A DNA stretch of 64,000 bases. It comes from Bacteroidales bacterium (GTDB lineage: Bacteria > Bacteroidota > Bacteroidia > Bacteroidales > UBA932). The notes beneath the pieces were generated by a model. The model saw only the letters and a program-made list of their open reading frames with translations, was not told the origin of the DNA and ran no database searches. The translations under genes were made by a program, and so were the position numbers. The stretch is taken from NCBI GenBank assembly GCA_028686425.1, contig JAQUBZ010000012.1, forward strand, positions 1-64,000. Reading direction: 5' to 3'. Shown one piece after another: positions 15,310 through 23,462 of the stretch. Every line of letters starts with the position of its first letter. Within the stretch, counting starts at the first letter, position 1.

Positions 15310-16130
15310 ATAGATTATTTAAAATAATCCGTATTGTTGTCGGTGTGATAATCCTGCTTGTTGTAATTAATTTCACGCGCAGGATCTTCATCATGGATAG
15401 TTTTGTGGTACCTAAAAGTGCATCAATGTATCCTACTTTGATGTATGGAGACAAGGTGGCTGTGGACAAGACTTTGTTTGGGGCGCGAATTTACAAAAGT
15501 TTCGATTTTAAGCCTGGAGCCGGACTTGAATCGTTCAGAACTCGTGGAAGTCGAAAGATAAGGCACAATGATGTGTTGATTTTCAATTTTCCGATTCATA
15601 ATGGCAGAATTGAATTTTTGATTAATCATGTATATGCAAAAAGATGTATCGGGATTCCGGGAGACAGTGTCAGTATCGTTGACGGATTCTACAAATGTAA
15701 CAATTATGACGGTATTTTCGGAAACAGACAAAATCAAGAAGAATTGAGAGACTATACATACGTAATTGACACTTCTCTTATGCAAACTATCCCCTATAAT
15801 GATCAATCTGATTGGAATATTCTGAATTTCGGCCCTGTATATGTTCCACGAAAAGGAGATGTAATATTGATAGACAGCATCAATTATCCGCTATACAAGA
15901 GAATTATCACATACGAGGATAGTACTTTCAGCAATAGAACATGCCTTTACAGATTTAGGGAAAATTATTACTTCGTGGCCGGAGATAATGTTGCAAACTC
16001 TTATGATTCACGATATTGGGGATTTTTACCGGAAGAATTCATTATTGGCATAGCTTCAAAAATACTTTATTCCAAAGATCGACTCAATGGCAAATACCGC
16101 AAAGAGAGATTTATGATGAATATCGAATAA
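15306..16130 (+). CDS. lepB: Type I signal peptidase (S26), locus-dedicated
   Basis: 274 residues from GTG 15306, which overlaps the previous stop (GTGA). One N-terminal membrane segment (about 8-24) is followed by box B SASMYPTL with nucleophile Ser40, and by the general-base box with Lys112 in YAKRCIGIPGDSV. The late GDN box (GDNVANSYDSRYWG) and EEFIIGIA complete the family. All catalytic elements are present, so it should be an active periplasm-facing signal peptidase. Its place inside the peptide locus, apart from housekeeping lepB, suggests a dedicated substrate. A fragment of a former second copy survives in the scar at about 9003-9023. Confidence 0.85.
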   Translation: MNRLFKIIRIVVGVIILLVVINFTRRIFIMDSFVVPKSASMYPTLMYGDKVAVDKTLFGARIYKSFDFKPGAGLESFRTRGSRKIRHNDVLIFNFPIHNGRIEFLINHVYAKRCIGIPGDSVSIVDGFYKCNNYDGIFGNRQNQEELRDYTYVIDTSLMQTIPYNDQSDWNILNFGPVYVPRKGDVILIDSINYPLYKRIITYEDSTFSNRTCLYRFRENYYFVAGDNVANSYDSRYWGFLPEEFIIGIASKILYSKDRLNGKYRKERFMMNIE

Positions 16131-16150
16131 CCTGTAAACAATGTATTAAT

Positions 16151-17626
16151 TTGAAAAACACGAAAACCATAACTGTAATCGATATTCTGTCAGGGATGCT
16201 GTTTATCTATGCCCTGATTAGTTATTACCTTACCTCTCAATATATTGCATCTGAACAATTACTCAAACTGTTTGTTTGTGCCTTTGTGTATGTCGGGGTC
16301 AGAATGTCGATGGCAATAATTCCAAGGACCTGGATAAAATATGTTTCGTTGTTAATCCCTCTGGCAGGTGGATATGAAGCAATTGTGGGAATTTTGCAGG
16401 GACTTGAAATCATTTCTTCCAACAATCAGAATTTTATGATTACCGGGACATTTCTTAATCCGGGGCCTTATTCGATTGCAATTGTGGGCGCATTGTGTTA
16501 TTGCATCGCATGTTTTGAAAGGAAAGAACAGACAAAGTGGGTAAAATATCTCTGCATCGCCTGCTGTATTCTTTGCGCATTGGTATTACCTGCAACTCAA
16601 AGTCGGACAGCATTTGTGGCATTGGGAGCATGCTGTCTTATAATATACCGTAAACGGCTTAAATTAAGAAATATACTGATTATCGCACTTATCGCAGTTG
16701 CAGCAGGTACCATGTTGTATTATTTTAAGAAAGAATCGGCGGACGGAAGAGTTTTCATTTGGCTGATAAGCTTGAAGGCTGTTTTTAGCAGCAAATGGCT
16801 ATCAGGGTATGGATTAGGAGGATTCAGGCCGACTTATGCCACTTTTGCAGAAGAATATTTCAGCAATCACCCCGATACTCACTTTCTTTCTGTGGCAAGT
16901 TGTCCCGAATATTCTTTTAACGATTATATTCAGATTGGAGTCGAGCTCGGGATTATCGGAATAATATTGGCCGTTTCTCTGGCTGTCACAGCGATAAAAG
17001 CCTTAATAAAAAACAATACGGCAATAGGCTATTCTGCTCTTGCAGTGCTGATTTGTTCGTTATTTTCATATCCTTTCAATCTCCTCCAATTTCAAGTGTT
17101 CGCTACTTTCTGTCTTGCCATAGGGGCTGTATATTGCCAAAAAGAGCAGAAACATGGTATTGCCACAAACGCTATACTCTCTATAGTGGCAGTTATTTCA
17201 ATTCTGTTGTCTGTCAAATCAAACAACTCCCGCTCAAGCCTGTTGGACGATCATTACTATTTTTCAATGGGGCAACATCTTAATAGTGAGCATCTTTATA
17301 ATGAAAGCAATCAATATCTTCTGAAAGGATTGATGATGTCTGACGATCCGATGTTTTATAATGTCATGGGGCGCAATTATCAGAGTCTTGGGGCATACAA
17401 GTTGGCTGAGGAGAGTTATTTTAAGGCTTTTGGAATACTTCCCAACAGAATATATCCCCTGAAATTACTGATGGATTTATACAAAGAGACCAAAGAAACA
17501 GACAAATTGATAAATATCGCAACTAAAATCATTAACTTTAAACCCAAGATTGTCTCCGACTATACCGACGAAGTCCAAAAAGAAGCACAACAAATTTTAG
17601 ACACCAATATCCATACTTATGAATAA
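16151..17626 (+). CDS. O-antigen ligase/polymerase-like membrane protein with C-terminal TPRs
   Basis: About 491 residues from TTG 16151. ATG 16196 is an alternative; a start at 16016 would overlap the signal peptidase by more than 100 bases. About ten membrane segments span residues 10-385. The Wzy_C-type region contains QSRTAFVALG and a large loop with SGYGLGGFRPTYATF, NHPDTHF and NDYIQIGVELGIIG, which matches O-antigen ligase/WaaL and oligosaccharyltransferase-like proteins. The last ~100 residues are TPR-like (LYNESNQYLLKGL, YKLAEESYFKAFGILPN). Proteins of this class transfer lipid-linked glycans. Here, beside a secreted peptide and a signal peptidase, the acceptor may be a peptide or protein (inference). 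Confidence 0.75.
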   Translation: MKNTKTITVIDILSGMLFIYALISYYLTSQYIASEQLLKLFVCAFVYVGVRMSMAIIPRTWIKYVSLLIPLAGGYEAIVGILQGLEIISSNNQNFMITGTFLNPGPYSIAIVGALCYCIACFERKEQTKWVKYLCIACCILCALVLPATQSRTAFVALGACCLIIYRKRLKLRNILIIALIAVAAGTMLYYFKKESADGRVFIWLISLKAVFSSKWLSGYGLGGFRPTYATFAEEYFSNHPDTHFLSVASCPEYSFNDYIQIGVELGIIGIILAVSLAVTAIKALIKNNTAIGYSALAVLICSLFSYPFNLLQFQVFATFCLAIGAVYCQKEQKHGIATNAILSIVAVISILLSVKSNNSRSSLLDDHYYFSMGQHLNSEHLYNESNQYLLKGLMMSDDPMFYNVMGRNYQSLGAYKLAEESYFKAFGILPNRIYPLKLLMDLYKETKETDKLINIATKIINFKPKIVSDYTDEVQKEAQQILDTNIHTYE

Positions 17627-17655
17627 GCTTACAATTACTCTATTGAATTTTACAA

Positions 17656-17789
17656 ACTCGGGGTTCAACATAAAAAGAGTGGGTTTTAACAACAACAGAG
17701 TGGGTTTTAACTTTTCAATTGAGGTAATAACTCAGTAATTTTGCATCATATTATTGCGGAGCAATGTTTCCGGGCAAGATGTATTGTAA
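17656..17789. repeat. tolC operon promoter region, copy 2 (duplicate of 9024-9158)
   Basis: About 134 bases identical over long stretches to 9024-9158, differing by a few substitutions and single-base indels. Here it stands in front of an intact tolC gene; there it stands in front of tolC debris. Confidence 0.8.
17676..17743 (+). promoter_or_regulatory. tolC/RND operon promoter with two direct repeats spaced 21 bp
   Basis: AGAGTGGGTTTTAAC occurs at 17676-17690 and 17697-17711, exactly 21 bases apart (two helical turns). The -7 element TAATTTTG follows at 17736-17743, and I see no good -33 TTTG. Tandem direct repeats with this period just upstream of a weak promoter are typical of activators such as LytTR response regulators (inference). 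No such regulator is encoded in the window. The leader to ATG 17838 is about 85 bases. Confidence 0.6.
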
Positions 17790-17837
17790 GTCAGGTTTTT
17801 ATTTTTTATCTTTGTGAGATGACAAGTTATGTTAATT

Positions 17838-19343
17838 ATGAACAGGTTTTTTAGATTTATATTATTTGCAGCAGGGACACTGCTGTTGGGTTGCGGGGGC
17901 GGATCGGCCCATGCACAGGAGAGTTTCAGTATCGAAATGGGACTTGGAGAGGTGATTACTACAGCACACGAGCAATCACCTTCTGCTGTGCTGGCCCGCC
18001 ACAATTTTGTGGTAAGTTATTGGCAATATCGTACTTACAAAGCGCAATATCTACCATCGCTCAATCTGCAGGGGTCGCTGGGGCAGTATAACAGGTCGTT
18101 TTCGGCAGTACAGAGCAGCGAGACCGGAGAGATCAATTATGTCTCAAACAACAATATGCGCAACTCCCTCGGCCTATCTATAGATCAGAATATTCCGTTT
18201 ACAGGAGGTTCACTGTCAGTCATTACTTCACTCAGCCGCCTGGACCAGTTCTCTCCGCTCAACAAGATTACTTATAATTCTGTCCCTATCAATATCTCTT
18301 ATAATCAGCCAATTAATGGATATAACTCCCTAAAATGGGAAAAGAAGATAGAGCCTAAAAAATACGAGTTGGCAAAGCGCCATTATCTGGAGACGATGGA
18401 AGCTATCTCCGTAACGGCAGTGGGGTATTTCTTCGACCTTCTTATTGCTCAAAACAGAGTGGCGATGGCAATAAAGAGCCGTGACAACACTCGGCAATTG
18501 TACAACATTGCAAAGGAGAGATTCAATATCGGGAGCATCACAAAAGATGAACTGCTCCAACTCGAATTGAGACTTCTGAATGACGATATTTCAATCCGTG
18601 ACAATCAGACCAGTGAGGGAATGGCCATGCGCAAGTTAAGGACCTATCTCGGATACAACGAAAGTGTCAAACTTGTGCTCAAAACTCCTGAAGAGAATCC
18701 TCAATTTACTGTATCTGTGGAAGATGTGATGGCCCGTGTCTGGGAGAACTCTTCAGATATCCTCAACAATGAGATCAACTCCCTGTCGGCCGAAAAAGCT
18801 ATTGCGCAGGCAAAGGCGAACAGCGGTCTGAAAGCTTCATTGTATGCGCAGTTCGGGCTTAATCAGGTGGCAGAAGGATTGGACAACGTTTACAAATCCC
18901 CTCTTGATCAGGAAGTAGTGGGATTAACCCTATCCGTTCCAATCATTGACTGGGGGCTTGGGCGCGGACGTGTCAAAGTGGCCAAAAGTCAGGCGCAGGT
19001 CATAGAGTCCCAGATTGAGAAATCCATCAACACACTTCGTGAAAATATTGCCCTACAGGTGATGCAGTTCAATCTGCAGGGGCCTCAGTGCGAGGTGTCG
19101 CGCAAGGCGGCGGATGTAGGTCTGATGCGTTATAATTTTGCCAAAGAGCGGTTTATGAACGGATCTATCGGCGTTACGGACCTCAACACGGCCCAATCGG
19201 AGATGGACAATGCCAACCTCCGTTATCTCGAAGATTTGAGCAACTACTGGAAATATTATCACAATATACAGCAGATGACCTTGTATGACTATGTCAAGGG
19301 GCATAAAATAGAACAGAATTTTGAAGAATTAAGCAAAGAATAA
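17838..19343 (+). CDS. tolC: TolC-family outer-membrane efflux channel
   Basis: About 501 residues from ATG 17838 (ATG 17829 is also possible). The signal region contains both a lipobox-like LLLGC and an AHA-Q type site, so lipidation is possible but not certain. Two OEP repeats follow: long helices such as EAISVTAVGYFFDLLIAQNRVAMA and ENIALQVMQFNLQ separated by beta-strands (MRNSLGLSIDQNIPFTGG and VVGLTLSVPIIDWGLGRGR). The length and the IDWG/GRGR motif fit TolC-type channels of tripartite pumps. It is the first gene of a tolC-adaptor-RND-RND operon with gaps of at most 4 bases. A fragment of a paralogue is at 9169-9236. Confidence 0.88.
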   Translation: MNRFFRFILFAAGTLLLGCGGGSAHAQESFSIEMGLGEVITTAHEQSPSAVLARHNFVVSYWQYRTYKAQYLPSLNLQGSLGQYNRSFSAVQSSETGEINYVSNNNMRNSLGLSIDQNIPFTGGSLSVITSLSRLDQFSPLNKITYNSVPINISYNQPINGYNSLKWEKKIEPKKYELAKRHYLETMEAISVTAVGYFFDLLIAQNRVAMAIKSRDNTRQLYNIAKERFNIGSITKDELLQLELRLLNDDISIRDNQTSEGMAMRKLRTYLGYNESVKLVLKTPEENPQFTVSVEDVMARVWENSSDILNNEINSLSAEKAIAQAKANSGLKASLYAQFGLNQVAEGLDNVYKSPLDQEVVGLTLSVPIIDWGLGRGRVKVAKSQAQVIESQIEKSINTLRENIALQVMQFNLQGPQCEVSRKAADVGLMRYNFAKERFMNGSIGVTDLNTAQSEMDNANLRYLEDLSNYWKYYHNIQQMTLYDYVKGHKIEQNFEELSKE

Positions 19344-19347
19344 AGAT

Positions 19348-20445
19348 ATGATTATGAGAAACAGATTGAGTGTATTGTTAATTATGGCATCCGTTGTCGT
19401 TGCTGTTGCGGCAACATCATGCAAGGGAGAAACGGACAATTCCGCAGGAGATGCCGCCAAAGCCGACTTTGCGTCAGAAAAGAATATCGTTGACACCATG
19501 AGGCTCATAAAGAGAGACTTCTATCGAGAAGTGATCAGCAATGGTACATTAGTGGGGACATCGAGGGCCGAACTTAAATTCGTATCACAAGGAGAAATAG
19601 CCAAGGTATATGTCAAAAACGGAAGTTATGTCCGCAAAGGGGATCCGATTGCACAGCTCAGCACAAAATCTATGGAACTTGCAACCGAAAAGGCAGACCA
19701 GAATCTGGAAAAAGCCCGGCTTGATCTCTATGACAAACTGATTGGGTACGGTTACGGCAGCGACACATCAAAAGTACCTGCCGAACAGCTTAAGATGGCC
19801 AAAATACGTTCGGGATACAATTCTGCCGAATATGACCGCAACGTGGCCTATTACAATATGGACAACGCAACATTAAGGGCTCCGTTTTCAGGGATTGTGG
19901 CAAATCTGAAGGCTAAACCTTACGAACAGAGCAAAGACAATATATGTCTGATTATTGACAACTCCTCTTTTGACGTAGCTTTCAATCTGCTCGAATCGGA
20001 AATATCGTATATTTCGGTAGGACAGATTATCAGGGTCTCCCCTTTTGTCGATCTCAGTGCAGAATATTCCGGACGGATTAAAGAAATCAATCCTTACGTT
20101 GACGAAAAAGGGCAGATAAAAGTTGTGGCAAGCGTGACAAATAAGGGTGGAAGGCTCATAGAAGGGATGAATGTAAAAGTATTTATCGAGAGCAGTCGTA
20201 CCAAACAACTTGTCGTGCCGAAGAGTGCAGTGGTCATCCGTGACGGATATGATGTGATATTTACCCTCAATACCGCGACTAACAAGGCGCAATGGGTCTA
20301 TGTAGATGTGCTGCAGAGCAATTCCACACACCACGTGATATGCGGATGCAAAAAGAAAAGCACTATTCTGAATGAAGGTGAAACTGTCATTATCAGCGGC
20401 AACCTCAACCTTGCAGACGGAAGTAACGTAGAAATCAGGAACTGA
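19348..20445 (+). CDS. RND periplasmic adaptor (membrane fusion protein), lipoprotein
   Basis: 365 residues. The lipobox is AATSC (about Cys24). The lipoyl/barrel-sandwich halves are GEIAKVYVKNGSYVRKGDPIAQL (about 78-100) and ATLRAPFSGIVANL (about 172-185), flanking a short helical hairpin. The beta-barrel and membrane-proximal parts follow (VPKSAVVIRDGYDVIF). This order is diagnostic of HlyD/AcrA-type adaptors. The hairpin is shorter than in AcrA. The stop overlaps the ATG of the first RND gene (TGATG at 20443), so subunit synthesis is coupled. It links the inner-membrane pump to the TolC channel. Confidence 0.88.
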   Translation: MIMRNRLSVLLIMASVVVAVAATSCKGETDNSAGDAAKADFASEKNIVDTMRLIKRDFYREVISNGTLVGTSRAELKFVSQGEIAKVYVKNGSYVRKGDPIAQLSTKSMELATEKADQNLEKARLDLYDKLIGYGYGSDTSKVPAEQLKMAKIRSGYNSAEYDRNVAYYNMDNATLRAPFSGIVANLKAKPYEQSKDNICLIIDNSSFDVAFNLLESEISYISVGQIIRVSPFVDLSAEYSGRIKEINPYVDEKGQIKVVASVTNKGGRLIEGMNVKVFIESSRTKQLVVPKSAVVIRDGYDVIFTLNTATNKAQWVYVDVLQSNSTHHVICGCKKKSTILNEGETVIISGNLNLADGSNVEIRN

Positions 20446-23400
20446 TGCTCAAGAATCTGATACAACGACCGGTGGCAGTGACAATGACGATTATCGCCAT
20501 TGTCATTGTGGGAGTGGTCTCCATCGGGAGGCTGCCTATATCGCTGATGCCGAGCGTGGATATTCCGCAGATTACGGTACAGTTTACAAAAAGTGGCGCC
20601 TCGGCACGCGAAATAGATGAGACAATCATCAAACCTCTTCGACAGCAACTGATTCAGGTTCCTTCCCTTAGAGAGCTGAAATGTGAAGCGAATTACGGAG
20701 GTGGCAATATCTTTATGCAGTTTGCTTACGATTCGGACATAGATTTCAATTTTATAGAAGTCAACGAAAAAGTAGATCGTGCTTTGCAAAGTCTGCCTAA
20801 AGAGATTGAACGACCAAAGGTTATAAAGGCCAGCGCCACCGATATACCCGTATTTTTCATCAACATTACCGCTACAAATCAAAGCACGGAAAAGTTCATG
20901 GAACTTGGCAGATTTGCCAAAGAGGTGATTTCCAAACGAATAGAGCAAATACCACAAGTAGCCTTGGTCGATATAAGCGGCATATTGGGTTCACAGATGA
21001 TTATTGAACCTGACAACGAGAAACTTACCTCCCTCGGAATAAATGCAGCTACGCTGGAAAGAGCCATCTCCGCCAATAACATTTCTCTCGGCAATCTCTC
21101 AATAAAAGACGGATATTACCGATGGAATATACGCTTTGATTCCGAAATCAGAAGTCAAAGCGACATAGAAAACATATTTTTAAATATTGATGGAAGAATA
21201 TATCGCTTTAAGGAGATAGCCTCGGTACATGAAGAGGCGGCTCAGGCATCCGGAACTGTGTGGAGTGATGGCAAACGGGCCGTCACAATGGCCGTAATCA
21301 AACAGAGTGACGCACAAATGTCCGATCTTCGCAATGCTCTTTTAAAATTGATGGATAATTTTGAGAAAGAATACCAAGGAATCGATTTTGAGGTAACACG
21401 CAACCAGACGGAACTCCTCGACTACTCAATAGACAATCTCAAATCCAACATCTTGGTGGGAGCGCTGCTTGCTATCCTGATTATCTTCCTGTTTATGAAG
21501 GATTTTCGCTCTCCCATCCTTGTAACCATCACCATCCCTCTATCCCTTATCGTTTCGCTTCTGTCGCTCTATCTGCTGGGTATCAGCATCAACATAATAT
21601 CGCTTTCGGGACTAATCCTCGGCATAGGCATGATGGTGGACAACTCCATCATCGTAATAGACAACATAACACAGCACTGGGAACGTGGAGAACCGCTTAA
21701 AGAAGCCATCGTTTCCGCCACCTCGGAAGTTGTGATGCCGATGATAAGCTCTGTACTCACAACCTGTGCCGTATTTATCCCGCTGATATTCCTCAGCGGC
21801 ATTGCCGGAGCACTGTTCTATGATCAGGCAATGGGTGTCACCGTGGCATTGGTCAGTTCGCTGGTTGTGGCTGTACTCGTAATTCCGGTCTATTTTTTAG
21901 TATTGTACAAGCACAAAACCAAGGTAGAAGAAAATCACCTGCTGAAGCGTCTGCACGGATGGGACTTTACGGCGGCATACGAGAGAGGATTGAAGTGGGT
22001 ATTCAGACACCAGAAACTCGCATGGTGCATCTTTTTAATGTTGATTGCAGGTTCGGCATGTCTGTTCGTCTTGCTGCCCAAATCAAAGCTTCCCCCGCTC
22101 ACTCACGATGAAATTGTATTTGACGTGGACTGGAATCAGCAGATTACCATTGAAGAGAGCGGTAATCGCGCTTTGGCTCTTATTTCGGATATAGAACATA
22201 TCAAACAGTACGATATAATGGTCGGAAAGCAGGATTTTCTCCTCTCCCATACGGGAGACATATCCGCTTCACAGGTCAAATTTTACATAAAAGCCGACTC
22301 TCCGAAGGATTTGGAAAAGATTGAACCGCTGCTGACAAATCGCCTCAAAACGGAATTTCCGGAAGCCAATTACGGTATCTCCAATGCCACCAACATATTT
22401 AACCTGATATTTTCAGAAGATGAGGCAGATCTTGTCTCAATGATAAAGAATCGCAACGGCAAAGCTCCCGAACCTGACGAACTCAACAGATTGTTGGGTC
22501 AAATCAAGAGTGAACTGCCAGATGTCTATATCGAACCCGTATTGTGGCAGGAGCAGATACTGTTCATCACAAATCAAGAGAAAATGTCCCTTTATGGACT
22601 GACTTACAATGATATATACTCCACATTGAGCCGTGCCACTAAAGAAAATACACTGTTTTCGATTACATCGGGCACATTTGCCATTCCTGTGCGAATAAGT
22701 GACAACTCGTCCGAAAGAGATCTGCTTTCACTGCAGGTCAAAAACGAACAAGGGGTGTATGTGCCCCTCTCCTATGTCCTTTCAGAGAGAAGGGTACGGG
22801 ATATGAAGAGCGTTGTAAGCGGCAAAGACGGAGATTATTATCCTCTCAACATAATGGCTCCCGACAAGGATATTCCGATAATTGTGGAGACAATTGATCG
22901 CATAGCCCATCAAAGCGGAGAGTATTCAGTCACTCATCAGGGAGCATATTTCAGCGACCGTGCAATGATTAAGGAACTTATGATTGTACTGATTATTTCG
23001 CTGCTGTTGCTGTTTTTTATCCTTGCGGCACAATTTGAAAGCATCATCCAACCCTTCATAATACTGTCAGAAATCGCAGCCGACTTCTTCGGAGCACTGT
23101 TTGCCCTGCTGTTATGCGGGTCGGGAATCAACTTGATGTCCCTTATCGGCATAGTTGTAATGTGCGGTATCGTAATCAACGACTCCATCCTGAAAGTGGA
23201 TACCATCAATCAGCTGCGCAAAAGCGGTCTCCATCTGATTCATGCCATTATGCTGGCCGGATCGCGCCGTCTGAAACCTATTATCATGACCAGCCTCACC
23301 ACTATTCTGGCAATAGCTCCATTCCTTATACGTGGCGATATGGGAAGCGATCTGCAGTTTCCGCTTTCGGTAGCATTGATTGGAGGTATGATACTCGGTA

Positions 23401-23462
23401 CTGTGGTCAGTATATTCTTTATTCCTGTACTTTATTACGAAATCTATAGAAGAAGGCGTTAA
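20445..23462 (+). CDS. RND efflux permease, subunit 1
   Basis: 1005 residues. The N-terminus is MLKNLIQRPVAVTMTIIAIV, then the large periplasmic loop and TM2-6, with GMMVDNSIIVIDN in TM4, where AcrB has the Asp-Asp proton relay (here Asp-Asn). A second half of the same layout ends with the TM10 stretch GIVVMCGIVINDSILKVD and the TM11-12 motif RLKPIIMTSLTTILAIAPF. The full HAE-type 12-TM architecture is present. The Lys of the AcrB TM10 relay is absent, as in several Gram-positive-like and Bacteroidetes RND clades. It is followed directly (0 bases) by a second RND gene, which suggests a heteromeric pump like MdtBC. Confidence 0.88.
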   Translation: MLKNLIQRPVAVTMTIIAIVIVGVVSIGRLPISLMPSVDIPQITVQFTKSGASAREIDETIIKPLRQQLIQVPSLRELKCEANYGGGNIFMQFAYDSDIDFNFIEVNEKVDRALQSLPKEIERPKVIKASATDIPVFFINITATNQSTEKFMELGRFAKEVISKRIEQIPQVALVDISGILGSQMIIEPDNEKLTSLGINAATLERAISANNISLGNLSIKDGYYRWNIRFDSEIRSQSDIENIFLNIDGRIYRFKEIASVHEEAAQASGTVWSDGKRAVTMAVIKQSDAQMSDLRNALLKLMDNFEKEYQGIDFEVTRNQTELLDYSIDNLKSNILVGALLAILIIFLFMKDFRSPILVTITIPLSLIVSLLSLYLLGISINIISLSGLILGIGMMVDNSIIVIDNITQHWERGEPLKEAIVSATSEVVMPMISSVLTTCAVFIPLIFLSGIAGALFYDQAMGVTVALVSSLVVAVLVIPVYFLVLYKHKTKVEENHLLKRLHGWDFTAAYERGLKWVFRHQKLAWCIFLMLIAGSACLFVLLPKSKLPPLTHDEIVFDVDWNQQITIEESGNRALALISDIEHIKQYDIMVGKQDFLLSHTGDISASQVKFYIKADSPKDLEKIEPLLTNRLKTEFPEANYGISNATNIFNLIFSEDEADLVSMIKNRNGKAPEPDELNRLLGQIKSELPDVYIEPVLWQEQILFITNQEKMSLYGLTYNDIYSTLSRATKENTLFSITSGTFAIPVRISDNSSERDLLSLQVKNEQGVYVPLSYVLSERRVRDMKSVVSGKDGDYYPLNIMAPDKDIPIIVETIDRIAHQSGEYSVTHQGAYFSDRAMIKELMIVLIISLLLLFFILAAQFESIIQPFIILSEIAADFFGALFALLLCGSGINLMSLIGIVVMCGIVINDSILKVDTINQLRKSGLHLIHAIMLAGSRRLKPIIMTSLTTILAIAPFLIRGDMGSDLQFPLSVALIGGMILGTVVSIFFIPVLYYEIYRRRR

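Noticed and set aside
16016-16150. Upstream start for the O-antigen-ligase-like gene
   Set aside because: It would overlap the signal peptidase gene by more than 100 bases and add a non-membrane N-terminus rich in His and Gln; TTG 16151 or ATG 16196 is better placed.
20445-23462. RND permease as a heavy-metal (CusA/CzcA) type pump
   Set aside because: The TM4 motif and the paired permeases fit HAE/MdtBC-like pumps; the Met-rich or acidic metal relay of HME pumps was not seen.
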